Source: Paramecium pentaurelia (taxonomy: Eukaryota > Ciliophora > Oligohymenophorea > Peniculida > Parameciidae). From it: 64,000 bases of DNA. The notes under the pieces are model-generated. The model made no database searches. It had not been told where the DNA came from and worked only from the letters and a program-made list of their open reading frames with translations. The stretch spans positions 642,659 through 706,658 of the forward strand of contig CAJJDO010000003.1 in the NCBI GenBank assembly GCA_905183005.1. Reading direction: 5' to 3'. A program made the translations under genes and the position numbers. Shown here piece by piece: positions 1-12,555 of the stretch (positions within the stretch are counted from its first letter, which is position 1; every line of letters begins with the position of its first letter).

Positions 1-1208
1 ATTATCTTTCCTAATCTTTTGTTGCAATTAGAAATGTTGTCAATGTATTCAATAATGGGAATGTACCAAATTTAATTAGATTATATAAAGCAGGTTTAGT
101 AACTAAAATAGTAATTAATTCAATTGAATAGGCACAAAGACCTTCAATGTGATTATCATAATCATCATCTTCATTTAAATATTTATATTCAATATCTAAA
201 TTATATAATATAGAAATACCATTTTGAAGATTTATAATTCTGTAATTAGTTTAAGGTAATTCTTTAGATTCTTCTGAAAATAAACTATCAATATGTTCAA
301 TATCAATTTAGTATACAATATGACCAACATATAACTAGGTAATAGAATTGAAAAATTTCCAGACTGGAATTAATGATAATGACAATGATTTTCTACTATA
401 TACTCCAAAGTCTCTAAAGACAACAATCAATATCTTTAACACTAATTTCTTGATGAATATATGTGATTTTGGAGATGTTTATAATGCAGATAAAAATAAA
501 GACTAAATAATGCATATAAGATCTTACCATCCATATTTAAAATGTTGAATCTAGACATTTGTTAACCAAAGAATTATCAGTTCCATCTGCAAAGGAGATT
601 GATCTAAACACCAAATAAACTAATAATAATATTTTCTCTCTTAGCTTCTCATTCAATTCTGGTTAAGCAAATATACTGAAGCCTTTCTCAAGGACTGAGG
701 GAACAATCTCTTTACATAAGCTTTGTTATTCACCATTAGTTTCACTCAGTCTTCCAAATAATTGTAGAAATAGTTCTAAACTTGATTCTATTGCATTAAA
801 GTCATCCATCCAATTTAACAATTCAATTAATGGATTTGGCCAAATATGACTTGGATCAAGACATATTATTTACACTATAATGGATGACTAACATATATAT
901 TTTAATTAAATTACAATTAACTCAATAATAGGCATATTTGAAACATTCATAACCAGACCGTTTAATAAGAGTTCGCGTATCACTTTTCGTGATGGCTATA
1001 TTGATTCCCATTATTCAATCAAAACACCCTTCAATAGTATTCCAATCTTCAATCTTATTTCCACTGGATATTCAGGAGACACCATCATTTTAGTACTCTC
1101 AACCATAAAATCGGGATAAGGAGTATGAAGGATTTCATAAGCATTTTGTAAATTTTCTAATGCTTTTACATACACTTAAAGAGTTATTTCTGGTGTAGCT
1201 TCAGCCAT
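1..1208 (-). CDS. Importin-beta family karyopherin, N-terminal part (runs off the left edge)
   Basis: Read with TAA/TAG as Gln, starting MAEATPEITLQVYVKALENL. Introns at 888-914 (27 nt) and 503-527 (25 nt) keep the frame. The N-terminus has the helical repeat style of importin-beta proteins: segments such as PEYPVEIRLKIGILLKGVL and the HIWPNPLIELLNWM stretch, which resembles the conserved W-P turn of the importin/exportin family. About 390 residues are visible and the C-terminus lies outside the window. The role would be nucleocytoplasmic transport with RanGTP. The subfamily (importin-9/Kap114-like is my best guess) is inferred from general style only. Its start faces the sterol reductase start at 1406, so the two share a gap of about 200 bp. 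Confidence 0.6.
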
Positions 1209-1405
1209 TTTAAATTTTATATAATATATAATATTTATTTCTTGATCTAACAATCACTAATATATGCTTTCCTGTTTCTCTCTATTAAATGCAACTCTAC
1301 TTAACAGTATTATAAAAGGTCCTCTTTTTCTAATAATAATTAATTATGACAATCTATTTTTTAAATATTTGAGTTTTTAATAATATTCTCAATAATATCA
1401 TATTA

Positions 1406-2533
1406 ATGAAAGATAATAGTACATTTGGGATAATGTAAGAAACCAATTGGAATTCTATATGTTTTGCACTCAAATGGCAAATAGGATATTTCATTTATAT
1501 GTTTGCAGCTACAAAGTTATTGCCAGGTAAAGAATTTAAAGGTTTTCCTGACCCAAAAGGAAAAGTATTGATGTATAAAATAAATGGATTAAATACATAC
1601 ATACTAACACTTATAATCATGATATTTGGTAAAGTATTTTTTAATTTTACATTAATTCCATTGATAGAACACTTTTGGTCTTTTTTTATAGCTTCAAATA
1701 TTTTGGCATTTGTATTTTCTTTGATTTTATTCATAAAAGGAAAATTGAGTCCACATTATAAGCCTCATATTTAATCATGGACACCTTAATTATTGAATGA
1801 TTGGTGGTTTGGATCAGAATAAAATCCAAAAATTTTGAATGTAGACTTAAAAATGTATTTTTATGAACCATCATTAATCGGATTACAAATATTCTTATTA
1901 TCATTTGCTGAATACTAATATAATACTTATTAGTTATTATCTATAAACATGATTCTATTTCAATTATTTTGGTTTATGTGGCTAATCACACATTATATAA
2001 GAGAAGATTTTATGTTATCGACTTGGGATATAATAGCTGAAAACTTTGGATTTATGTTGGTTTGGGGAGATATTGTTTATTTACCATATCTATATTGTAT
2101 TGGAGGTTGGTACTTGGGTGACTTTATTTAGAATAGCTCTTATATTTATCTGATTTTTATCATTCTTTTGCATGTGACTTCATTGTATATGTATAGAGAT
2201 TCAAATTGGCAAAAAGATAGATATAGAAGATAAGGAGATAAAGCTATAATATGGAATAAAAAACCTTAGACTTTATAGAATAAATTATTAATTAGTGGAT
2301 GGTGGGGTATAGGGAGACATTTAAATTATACAGGTGAAATTTTAGTTTATGTATCTATTGCTATGTGTGGGGAATTCAAAGCTTTTAATAATTATATATT
2401 GCCTTTAAGTTTATTTTGTCTATTGACACATAGGGCAACAAGAGATGATAAACGTTGCAGAGAGAAATATGGTAAATTATGGTAAGAATATTGTTAGATT
2501 GCTAAATTCAAGATTATTCCATTCATATTTTGA
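1406..2533 (+). CDS. Sterol reductase of the ERG4/ERG24/DHCR7 family
   Basis: Single exon, 375 residues, many hydrophobic segments. Family marks: LPGKEFKGFPDPKG near the N-terminus, WWFGSEQNPKILNVDLKMY in the middle, and the C-terminal block ISGWWGIGRHLNYTGE followed by THRATRDDKRCREKYGK and ending KIIPFIF. These match the NADPH-dependent sterol C14/C7/C24 reductases of the ER membrane. The usual RHPNY motif reads RHLNY. ATG 1406 is taken because it is in frame and gives the expected N-terminal membrane segment; ATG 1499 is the next option. The stop lies only 5 bp from the end of the convergent gene at 2539. Which double bond it reduces cannot be told from sequence alone. Confidence 0.85.
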
Positions 2534-2538
2534 AATTA

Positions 2539-5055
2539 TCATTATTAATTATTATTAAATATTTCATATTTATTATCAATTTTATAAAATAAATTTTTTA
2601 TTTATCCTATTGTTGTATCATTTTTATTTTTTTTTAAACAATTTTTATAAACTTAATTTTTTAAACTAATTACAGAAGGTTTCTACCAAATATCTGATAA
2701 TTATTTAGTCATGTCACAATTTGAAAGTAATCTCAATGCTCTTATTATCAATTATGGTTCTGAAACTTATTCTTTATTATGAATAATTGGTATATTTTCT
2801 CCTTCTTAAATCTTTATTTTCTTAATAAGTAATTTACTCTCTATTTAATCAGTTATTTCTACTTAATTCAATTACATTTATATAGTTATATATTCTTATA
2901 ATTTATAATTCTTATTAATTTATAAACTGAACTTTTGAGTTTTATTTTTTATTCCAAGATATGAAATTAATTCTGGCAAAGACACTTCATTATCAATTAA
3001 AGTAATTAATCCAGATAATATAAATACTTTTAATTCTTCTTTATCTAATTTTTAAAACTATTAAATTTATTAATTTTATGAAGATTATTATAATTACTTT
3101 TTAGTACGATTATTTATTTATTTTGTAATTATGTAAGGTTTACTTTTTTAAATTGAACTAATGTATAATTATAAATTATCTATTATTTTTATAATATTTT
3201 CTAATATAGGTTCATCATTAATTTATGTCTTATTAGTTCTTAATTTAGGTAATAATATTAATTTCTCTCTCAATTAATCTTTCGCTTTTTCTATTTTCAA
3301 ATAATCATTCATCACTTAAATTAATTAATCTTAAATACTATCCTTCTTATTGTTAACTACAATAAGTATTTTTTCTATTAAAATTACATCTCTTCCATAT
3401 TTAATATCATAAGTGAATTATGATATAAAATTTTCAAAGTCATCTAATTCTTTTGTAGCAGTATCAGGTAAATCCAAAAGAGTTTATAATTAAACTTATT
3501 CTTGTTTGAGTTTTAATCGATTTTCTAATTATAGAGATGGAATCAATCTTTATTTAGAAGGTAATATTTAAACAGAATTTTAATTGATTATTTAACCTTC
3601 AACTATTTTTTCCTTATGTTTTTTAAACCATAAACATGTCAATATTTCTGGAATTGGTATTTCTTTTTCTAAAGATTCAATTAATATTAATTTTACAACT
3701 AATTTAAGTAATCTATAATATTTTTTTTAACATTTTATAGGTTTGTTTTCATCTTCATTTTCACTTAAATTATCTGAATTTATTTGACTTTTCTTATCTA
3801 CTTGATTTTTAAATTGATTCTATTTATCATTTTCATATTCATCATAAATACAAAGAATTGTTTCTAATTTTTATATAAATTGTTTAACAATCTTATAATG
3901 AGCATCAGATTCTTAAACTCTTGATAATCTTTTAATTTAATTTTTTAATTAAGAATATTTAACTAATTAAATAATTTTTTCTTTTAAAGATTCTTATTAT
4001 TGAACTACTAAATCTAACATTCTAATTAATAGATGATATTCAGTAATTTTAGTCTTTTATTTTCCTATATTAAATTCTTAACAAGTCTTTACTTCTTCTG
4101 TATTTTCTTCCTTGATATTTTTAGTCTCTGATTAATTTTGTTAAGCCTCACAAAATAAATCATAATAAAATGCACATTTATTTAACATTTATTAATTAGG
4201 ATTAAAAGTTAAATTCATTCCATTTCCTCTATTCTTTAATTCAGCACATAATATAATTTCAGGAATAGCAATCTTCTCTTAAATTAACCAATTTATTATC
4301 ATTTTAATCTTCTCTTTATTCAAAGAACTTATAACTAATGGTTAAACAAATGGTGTTATATTAACATTCTCTTATTGAGTTTTTTGACCTGATAATTGTT
4401 ATACAGTCTCTGAAGATTCTAATTTAATAGATTTATTTCCCTTAGATTGAGTATTCAAATAATTAGATTACAATAATTAAAGTGATTCAAATAGTTTATA
4501 TTTTATTTAATTTTCAGGTAATTCTGAATTTTGAAAATCTAATTTCAATGGAAATTAAAACTATTTATCTTAAAATATGGATTAAAGCTCTTAATCAACT
4601 TAAGGTTTTATTCTCTATTCTTAAAGTAATTCTATTTAGCGTAAAAATATCTCTTAAGCTTAATTCAAATGAGATTTAAATATTTCCTCAATTAAGTGTT
4701 AATAATAATCTTAAAAATACTCAGGATCATTCTAATTATGATTAATCAAATCTTCAATTTACAATTATTCAGCTATATCTTTTAAAGCTGGATTAACTGC
4801 TAATTGTTCTACTAAGATATAGTTTGGTTGAAAGAGAAATGAGAAGGGTTCATCATTATTGAACTATAATGTAATATAATGAAGAGTATTTGGACAAGTT
4901 ATAAGGTTTAGGTTGGTATATTTGAGTAGAATACACCCCACTTCTCTATAAACAATATCAAATATTGATGGTTCTTCATCTTTTTAATAAACCTCTACAT
5001 CATCAAGAAAAATTTCATCTTAATATCTGTCCCCTTACCAATTTTATTAATACAT
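2539..5055 (-). CDS. Unrecognised 838-residue glutamine-rich protein
   Basis: Single open frame from ATG 5055 to TGA 2539, no intron needed. The N-terminus is acidic (YQDEIFLDDVEVYQKDEEP), followed by charged helical and Q-rich stretches. Two similar modules are visible: MIINWLIQEKIAIPEIILC and LVVKLILIESLEKEIPIPEI, each followed by a Lys-rich segment, and SGLITLIDNEVSLPELISYL may be a third degenerate copy. I do not recognise the family. No signal peptide or membrane segment is evident. Upstream ATGs were tried but gave no frame-consistent join. Convergent with the sterol reductase. Confidence 0.7.
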
Positions 5056-5240
5056 TATATAATTTATTAATATATACTAATAATTTGCATCCAAATGAAC
5101 AAATAAATAACAGGAAAATCTAAATCATTTTAATTATCTTTCTATTAAAAATGAATTAAAATATGAATTTTTTTCAAATATTTAACAATTAAACAACATA
5201 TTTAATTTATATTTCTTAATAATATATAGATATTTATAAT

Positions 5241-6460
5241 TCATTTTCCATTCTTACTTGTCCATAAAGATGATATTTAATTTCTTTAATTATAAGTCTC
5301 TTTTGGTGGGGTCGAATTGAATTAATTTGAATATATTTAACCAAGACTGTCTTGACTATTGAAATATCTATTAGATCTCAATTGCATTCCAAAAGAGTTT
5401 TGTCTATCTTAAAATTAAAAAGAACATCGTTCATTTTAAAAAAAATTATCTTATTAAATTTGTTGATGCCCTTAGGATTATAAATTTTAATTGAATTATC
5501 TTGAAAATTAAATAGAACCCATAGGTTAATTTATATATTATTATTCATTTTATGATAATTATTAATTTTGATATTAAGATGTTTAAAATTGTTATGATTA
5601 TTAGGCTTCTATTTTTTATTAAGATTCTTGCTCTTGTTTTTTATTAATCTAGATCTTCTTAGACATTAACTTTTTTTATCTTTTTACTTTTTTAGAAATT
5701 GGTAAATCTTCATCTTTTTAATAAGCAGGTGCCATTTCAAGAATTTATTCAACAATAAAATTGTAATTAATTTCTTATTTATCTAATTACAACTCATATT
5801 TTGTTAATTCAATGTATTTTTAGTTCACTACTTGTAGAGTCAATAATTGAGATACATTTATAAAGGCTGGCTCTATTCTTTTAAATAGTTCACAAAATTT
5901 ATCCTCTTTAATAAACTCTCCTATTTTCTCAAATTTTTAAATGTTTCTCATTAATTTAATAGTGTAGAATGCTGATAATGTTAAAAACAATAACTCTCTT
6001 TTATATAATGCTATATCTGGAATGAATTCTGCCTATATTTTAAGAAAATCTTTAAAATAATGAAAAGCACAAATTCTAATTCAATTTAATAAAGTTACTT
6101 AATCTCTTGTAAATAATTGGGTTATAATTTTTTGCCATAGTCAAATTGTAGATTCAATAAATGCCAATATACTAATTCTAATTCATTGAACTCCATCATT
6201 TTACATAATCCCAAGTGTATTTTGAAACGATAACTTTATTCATCTCTTGTGATTACTTTAATTAGATGATTAGAAACAAATGAAAATTCTAATATGATTG
6301 AATGGATTTTCATATACATTTATATAAAATAGTATTGGCTAGTTCATCTTAATCAAGTTATTTGATTTTAATGCCTAGCACTTATTTTATGATGATCAAT
6401 ACCTATATTCATTGCTTCCTAATTTTCTTCTACTTTTTAAACATATTTTGGAGGTTCCAT
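5241..6460 (-). CDS. Unrecognised protein: helical N-terminal domain plus Q/N-rich tail
   Basis: 379 residues from ATG 6460, with introns at 6375-6402 (28 nt), 6289-6317 (29 nt) and 6076-6098 (23 nt). Removing all three makes the frame close exactly. Residues about 1-235 form a compact helical domain (for example MEFNELELVYWHLLNL and ICAFHYFKDFLKIQAEFI). A Lys-rich hinge (KKVKRQKKLMSKK) leads into a low-complexity tail rich in Gln, Asn and Ser, ending SSLWTSKNGK. The N-terminal layout faintly recalls a cyclin fold, but no cyclin-box signature can be defended. The tail looks disordered. The gene ends about 185 bp upstream of the next minus-strand gene. Confidence 0.7.
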
Positions 6461-6788
6461 TTAATTCAGAAATTAAAACTTGTTAATCGGGATATAAATA
6501 AACACAATATTCTTTAATATTTTAATATCAATTTAACTTAATAATTAATCTGAATCCTTTGTTATTTTAAAATATTCTATCAATTTATTATATTAATTAT
6601 ATTAAATGTCTTCATTTTCTTTTCATTATGTTTTTGTATATCATTTTTAAATTGAATAATAATTTGTAATTTTGATTAATTAATATATAGTATATCTAAA
6701 ATGTGATAATCAATATATGTATATCTTGTAATTTTAAATGAATGCTAATGAATTAATCAAATATTTTTATTAAATATTAATATTATAA
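6461..6788. other. Intergenic, divergent 5' regions
   Basis: About 330 bp of A+T-rich DNA between two genes transcribed away from each other. I see no coding signal, repeat or RNA gene. It presumably carries both promoters. Confidence 0.5.
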
Positions 6789-7379
6789 ATGAACCTAGAT
6801 TACACTAAGATATAAGACAATGTCAATAAATATCGATATGGAGTTAAGATTGGTAATTATAATGAGGAAACTTTTGGAATGGATGTGAAATAAGTACATA
6901 TCTAAATTAAACATAATATTAGAATACACATTAAATACCAAATAGTACAATGAAAGATACTTTTGGTTTATAAAACACATTACTTAATATGCCTAGATAA
7001 TAAGAAACTGAAGCAGAGAAAGAATATTATAAATAAACAACTTTCAGTCATGGTGGGTTACAGAATCATTTATTAATTGGTCATGGTTAATAATCTTATG
7101 TAAACAAATGAATTAAATAAATAGTTTGAAACAAGGTAATTAACATCAACTTATGATTTATCACATAATCAGCAAGTCAAACCTTAAGTATAAATATATT
7201 CAAAATATGAACCCAATAAAACTCAATTTTAATCACAATAAAAAAAAGTAGAAGTGACAGATAAAGTACAGCATGTAGTTCCAGATTTATAAGAAGCAAA
7301 TTAAGAAAGACTAGTAAAAAAGAAAGAGTTTACAAATACATTTAACGATAATTATAAAAAAATTCCTTTAAGAAAATGA
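6789..7379 (+). CDS. Small unrecognised protein, possibly ciliary
   Basis: 178 residues with introns at 6894-6922 (29 nt) and 7100-7124 (25 nt). It begins MNLDYTKIQDNVNKYRYGVK and continues hydrophilic and rich in Gln, Asn, Thr and Tyr, with FSHGGLQNHLLIGHGQQSY in the middle and a basic end (NYKKIPLRK). There is no signal peptide or membrane segment. Short Tyr/Gly/His motif proteins of this style are often axonemal microtubule inner proteins in ciliates, but that is only a stylistic guess. The ATG is the first after an intergenic gap. Confidence 0.65.
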
Positions 7380-7580
7380 ATTATATTAAAAGAAATTTAT
7401 CATTTAAATATATATAATGGATTAAACCTTAAAAATATATAATTAATTGTAAAGATAGAAAAATTAATTAAGTATTTAGAATTATAATCATATGAAAAAT
7501 AATAAAAAAATGATGATTTTAATATTAGAATGCAAACTGAGTAGATTTATAATATTGTACTTTATGCTAAAATATTATTT

Positions 7581-8196
7581 TCATTCTTCTTTGTTTGGCT
7601 TTACTCTCTTAGCATTCTTTCTCTTTCTTCTTCCTTCTCTACCTTAACCAAATGGTGATGTGACAGCAAAATCAACCAATTTTTCTGATTCTACTCTTAC
7701 TAAAAAGGATGGAGAATTGACTAATCTCTTTCCTACTCTAATAATAAATAAATTATATTAAATACCTAAAGTGTCGCTATCTAATTAATGTTCTAGCATG
7801 ATGAATTGATGATGCTTGATTACTTTTGAATACAAAGGTTTAAAGTCTTCTTTCCATCATTTTTTATGTTGTTAAACCAAGTACATAATCCAACTTTCTC
7901 TCTTATTCAGATAACAAACCAAATCTAACCATTCTTCTGATTAATGCTTCTCCTTCAAATAATCTTCTTGGATCTTTTGGATCAAGAGTCAACAATTCTC
8001 TTGCAGCCTTTCTAATTCTAGCTAATGTAAGTTAGACTCTCCACACTTCTCTTTTGTTCTTTAATCCATATTTACCAATAATTTGCAATCTAAAATTAAA
8101 TGATTATTAAAATTACTCATTGTCAAGACGTTCCTTTTCAAAAGGCTTTCTTGGTGTATCTGAAGTCTTTGATCTATTTCTATAATTCTTGCCCAT
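7581..8196 (-). CDS. RPS9: 40S ribosomal protein S9 (uS4)
   Basis: 186 residues, introns at 8090-8116 (27 nt) and 7738-7765 (28 nt). The protein opens MGKNYRNRSKTSDTPRKPFE and shows the S4 RNA-binding core: GKYGLKNKREVWRVQLTLAR, DPKDPRRLFEGEALIRR, LDYVLGLTTQKMMERRLQ, the RTLIRQRHFRVGKRLVNSPS segment, and a basic end (KRKNAKRVKPNKEE). This is the near-universal small-subunit protein that binds 18S rRNA and helps decoding fidelity. The sequence contacts expected for the family are intact. Its start is about 130 bp from the divergent gene at 8325. Confidence 0.97.
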
Positions 8197-8324
8197 AATA
8201 AAAAGATTTAAATATATTTAAATTTATTCACAATTAAATAAATCCCTCTATTCATTATTGTTATATTACTTGAATACTCAAATATTTGATTTTGTTAATT
8301 AATTATTAGAAAATATATTAATAA

Positions 8325-9329
8325 ATGTATATAATAATTGCAATAGGAATAATACTCTTATTATGTTTTATCATTCAACTAACAAAGCTTAATCCTGGCA
8401 AAAAGTTCTTTTTAATAGATATATTTTTGGTAGTATTAGTAGGAATGATAATTTATGATGAGTCAATCTACAAATTTAATGATTTTGCAGAGTAATTGTA
8501 GATTGCATTTTAAAAACAATATCCAATTGAATATAAATTAGATGAATTGATATAGAAAAACAATTTATAAAATCATTCATATCATTTATATTATGGAATG
8601 CATTCAGAGGGAATTTCAACTTTCTTTAAATTTATGATCAATAAATCATTAAAAGAAAAGAAATAAGCCATATATATAGATATTCAATCTGAAGTGTAAA
8701 CATAAGAATAGGCCTTATAATTATTTAAAGCACCTAATTTGAATGAATTAATTTTATTCACAAAATTAAAACCAACATTAATTGCCATTGATAATTTAGA
8801 TTTATCATTAACTAAAAAATATTGTTATATTTGTTAAATATTAAGTAATTTGCATTAATCTAATTAAACTACAATTATTGCAAGTGCTAAAAATTTAAAG
8901 AAACTTAATTTAATGTTAGATGATTATAATATAAATGTAATGGAAATTAAGTAATATTAACATGGAAAATAAAATAATTTCAGATATGATTGGTATGAAT
9001 AATCATTATAAAGTAATAAAAGATATGAAGGTATAATAATAATTATTATATTATTTACAGATTTTGTTATATAAAAATAAAGAGAATTTATTTCAGAACT
9101 TAATGAAAATGAATTACAATTAATGAAAGTTATTCGAAATTAGATGTGTAAAATTAAATGTGAGAATTAAGAAATTAGATTAGATGATGTGTAAATATGA
9201 GTATAAATTTATAGAACTTATCAATTTGGAGATTTAAAGAATTTGATTGATAAAAATATTTTAATAGCAACTTTTGGATAGTTGAAATTTTATAATAGCT
9301 TTATATTTGATTCATTATAAAATTTATGA
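8325..9329 (+). CDS. Membrane-anchored protein with degenerate P-loop ATPase motifs
   Basis: 316 residues, introns at 9031-9060 (30 nt, ending CAG) and 9191-9214 (24 nt). Residues about 1-45 form two hydrophobic segments (IIIAIGIILLLCFII and FLIDIFLVVLVGMII). The soluble part then resembles a P-loop ATPase. The stretch LYYGMHSEGISTFFKF sits where GxxxxGK[ST] would be but has Ile for the Lys, and LKPTLIAIDNLDLSL looks like a Walker B strand, followed by a sensor-like TTIIASAKNLKKL. If so it is a pseudo-ATPase fixed to a membrane. The exact family is not recognised. The gene is convergent with the SNARE gene 16 bp downstream. Confidence 0.75.
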
Positions 9330-9345
9330 TAAACCATCATCATTA

Positions 9346-10108
9346 TCAATATATAACAAGAAAAACAAAAATCATAAATTCTATTATTATGGTTGTCCAT
9401 AAACAACAATCATTAGTGTATGATAATAAACTTTTAAGATTAGAATCAGTAACTTTGATTTCATGAGTGGCTTATTCAACCTAAAGTAACAATTACTATT
9501 ACATTATCATTCAATCTTCTTAAAATAATTTTATCCTCCTCTAATGCCAAATTAACATGTTTCGCATTAACTTACATTCTTCCTGTTGTATCAATCATAT
9601 TGTCTATTATTTCATTTTGTTTTGAAACTAGTTAATTTTGCATCTAAACCATTTCAACTTTAGATTTTTAAGTAAAATCTATTTTTCTTTCTGGATTATC
9701 CTATAATTAATATGAAAAATGTATGAATAAGTACTAATTTGAAAACTTATTTGACTTCTATTGCTTTTTTAAACTTATCTGATTTATTTTATAATTCATC
9801 TAATAAAATCTTTGATTTCTAGATATCATGTTGAGAACTAATAAATCTATATATAATACAGATTTGATGATTTATTTAATAAAATTCTTGCTTATTTTAT
9901 TGAATCATTAAAGGCATCAATTTATGTTGCCAGTTGTCTATCCACCTAAGAAAATGTAATTTCAAAATACCATTTATACAGATTCATTAGATTATAATTT
10001 AATGTTTCTTTAATTAACAGCTTCAGAAATAGTGTTATCCATTTTTCTAATCTATTCGATTAAATCTTAAACTTTTGATCCTCCATCTAATGTAGTATAA
10101 TAATTCAT
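9346..10108 (-). CDS. USE1/Sec20-like ER SNARE
   Basis: 216 residues. Four introns (9946-9979, 9838-9859, 9701-9734, 9481-9502; 34, 22, 34 and 22 nt) are needed for the frame. A heptad-patterned helical body ends in a SNARE-like region (AKHVNLALEEDKIILRRLND) and a single C-terminal hydrophobic anchor (CCLWTTIIIEFMIFVFLVIY) with almost nothing after it, the layout of a tail-anchored Q-SNARE. The LW before the anchor and the leading helices fit USE1, which acts in Golgi-to-ER retrograde fusion with Sec20 and Ufe1. Sec20 is the alternative. Assignment is by architecture. Confidence 0.65.
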
Positions 10109-10570
10109 AAATATAAATAATTTATTATAAATAGTAATGTAATAACTGGTTTTTTTTGTATTAAAAATATATACAGATAATGTTTAATTATCAAACATTC
10201 AAATATGTATTCAAAATATGGATATATTATCTATAATAATTGATTACACAATCTCCATTACTTATTAATTTCATGATCTTCATCAATTAAGAATTTGAAA
10301 TATTTGGTAAATATCTGAAAACTTATAATAGTCTAATATCATTAAATACATACAAACAATTAATAAGGTTTAATTGAATATAAAATTAGTTAGTTTAATT
10401 TCTTATTATTTATTCTCTATAAAATATTTAAGTATAAATTATTTTTTTATATAATTAAATATGTTTTATTAGTTATGAATTTTAGTGATTATTATCAATA
10501 ATATAATTTAATATTGATGTTCATTTATATTAAATATAATGAGATAAAAAAAGAAATTATTTTTATAAAA
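10109..10570. other. Intergenic A+T-rich spacer
   Basis: About 460 bp between divergent genes. I find no open frame in the ciliate code that closes with plausible introns, and no repeat. Confidence 0.4.
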
Positions 10571-11787
10571 ATGATGAATTTAAAACCACCTAAAATTTAG
10601 AATGATAGTGCATCTGATAATGGTAGTGTTAATAAAATCACTGACAAACAAAAGATAAATACTCTCAGAAAAGCAGTAATAGATTTAAGGGAAGAGAAAT
10701 CTCAATTAATTAAGTAGATTGAAGAATTAACTCAAAAAAATAATTAACTAATAAAAGAGAGGGAAGATATAGTATGACTTAATATATAATTTAGAAAGAA
10801 AAACATAATACTATGATGAGAGATTTATAGAATTAATTAACTATGGTAATCATTAACTATTTCAATTTAGAATTCTAGTTCAACGCAATCTTCTCTTTTA
10901 ATAGAACCTATAAATAATAGTAATGATTTATCTAAATTAAAAACTAAACTCAAACAGTAAAGATTTTACATATTGCAAGAGAATTAGACTAAACCATTAC
11001 AAATTATGAAGCTAGATTTTCTATTTTATAAACTGCTTATAAGGAAATGGAAAGAGATTTAAAGAATAAAGAGATATCTAATTAGAAATTAGTAAAAGAT
11101 ATGGAAGAAAAGACAACATTAAATAATCAACTAAAAAAGAATATTGAAGATATAGAGAGAGATTTATATAATAAAATTAAAGATTTACAGGCAGAGAAGA
11201 TGGAAATATAATTGAAATTTAAGATTATAGATAAGGAAATGTAATAGAAAGATGAAGAATTAAGAGTATTACATAAAGGATTGGATGATACTAGATTTAA
11301 AATTGCTTAATTATAAGGAGAACTTGAAGAAACAAGAGGCAAATTTATGTAATATAAACTTATTTTGCATAATTAATTTTTGGATATTGATTGTCTATTT
11401 ATCTTAAGATAAAATCTATTTAATGATTACATATTTGAATTAGAAACAGCAGCTTAGAAATTCTAATATAAGGCAAGTGATATTACAGATTTGAAAATTA
11501 AGGATGAAACTTCATTCTATTTGTCTGTTAAATCAAGAAGCAAAGAAGAAATATTCATTATTATGCCAAATTAGGATTTAAAGAAGATTTGTAAATCAAT
11601 TAAGTATATATATATACATTTATAAAGAAACTTTCTATTAAAAGCTTAATAATATTAAATAAATTAGTAACATTCTCAAGTATAGAGCCCAAAAAATAAT
11701 GGTCTTTTAGGTGGATTAATGTCAATTTTTGGAAGTACATAATAAAAAAATGGAAGCAATACAAATAGTGATGCAAAACAAAAATGA
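10571..11787 (+). CDS. Long coiled-coil protein
   Basis: 381 residues. Introns at 10772-10794 (23 nt), 10846-10870 (25 nt) and 10957-10979 (23 nt; ends AAG rather than TAG) make the frame close exactly. The middle is a strong coiled coil (repeated charged heptads such as QLKKNIEDIERDLYNKIKDL and AQLQGELEETRGKFM). After it comes a globular part with alternating hydrophobics (TSFYLSVKSRSKEEIFIIMP), perhaps PH/GRAM-like, then a Gln-rich tail with GLLGGLMSIFG. Golgin- or cytoskeleton-type function is possible but not shown. If the third intron is wrong, a one-base frameshift lies near 10980. Confidence 0.7.
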
Positions 11788-11811
11788 TATTTTTATAATC
11801 TAACATATTAT

Positions 11812-12449
11812 ATGAGTTAAGAAGAAGAAAATAATGATATTGATGTTCAAGCTTTATTAGCTAGTATTAATGCTAATTTTGATAATGAACAAATACTTTA
11901 TGAGACAGAAACAAATACATAAGAAATGAATCAGGATATTGATAAATTATAATAAGGTTCTAATGAATCTATTGTTATTGTTAGAGATCAACCTATTTAG
12001 AAAGAATAAGAAGAAGTTGATCCAATAATGGAAATATTGAATAGAGTTGAAATTTAAAATAGTTTATTGACCAATCCTGAAATTAATGAGCATCAATTAG
12101 GTAAATTCTATATTAATTAAAAGAGACTAGTCCATTACAATCCATCATTTAATAAATAAAAGGGAAATATGATAAGCAACAAGAAACTATTATTAAAAAA
12201 TAGAGAAATATTTTTTGTCAAATAATTGATATAAGAAATTTGTCTAATTAATTAGTTAATGTTTAAATTAATAATAATGGATTAATGAAAATAAAATTGA
12301 ATGATTTTAAAAATAAGCAAAAAGAAATTGATTAATTAGATGTTTAAGTATTTAAGACTAAAGGATATGTTTTATCTATTATTGAAAAATTAGATTACAA
12401 GATTGATTCATATGTTAAATAGAAAGTAAAAGAACTAACTTAAAAATGA
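11812..12449 (+). CDS. Small coiled-coil protein
   Basis: 204 residues with one intron at 12101-12123 (23 nt, ending AAG) that restores the frame. The N-terminal third is acidic (SQEEENNDIDVQALLASINA). From about residue 100 the chain is helical and heptad-rich (SIIQQIKGKYDKQQETIIKK and LNDFKNKQKEIDQLDVQVF). No membrane segment is seen. The size and layout resemble subunits of tethering or BLOC-type complexes, but I cannot name one. It starts 24 bp after the previous stop on the same strand. Confidence 0.65.
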
Positions 12450-12555
12450 TGATTAAATAACTTATATTCATATTTTTTATATTGGAGAAATATTTAACTT
12501 ATTATAATTATTACTTTTTTTATTATAACTAATTCTCCTATATTTATTTAAAAAT

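Noticed and set aside
5056..5160. Upstream extension of the 2539-5055 gene, including a signal-peptide-like start MIQIFLLFICSFGCKLL
   Set aside because: No intron of plausible length joins it in frame to the downstream gene, and the longer ATG at 5265 belongs to the preceding gene's end.
5241..6460. Cyclin assignment for the helical/Q-rich protein
   Set aside because: The general helical layout suggested it, but the MRxILxDW signature and other cyclin landmarks are absent.
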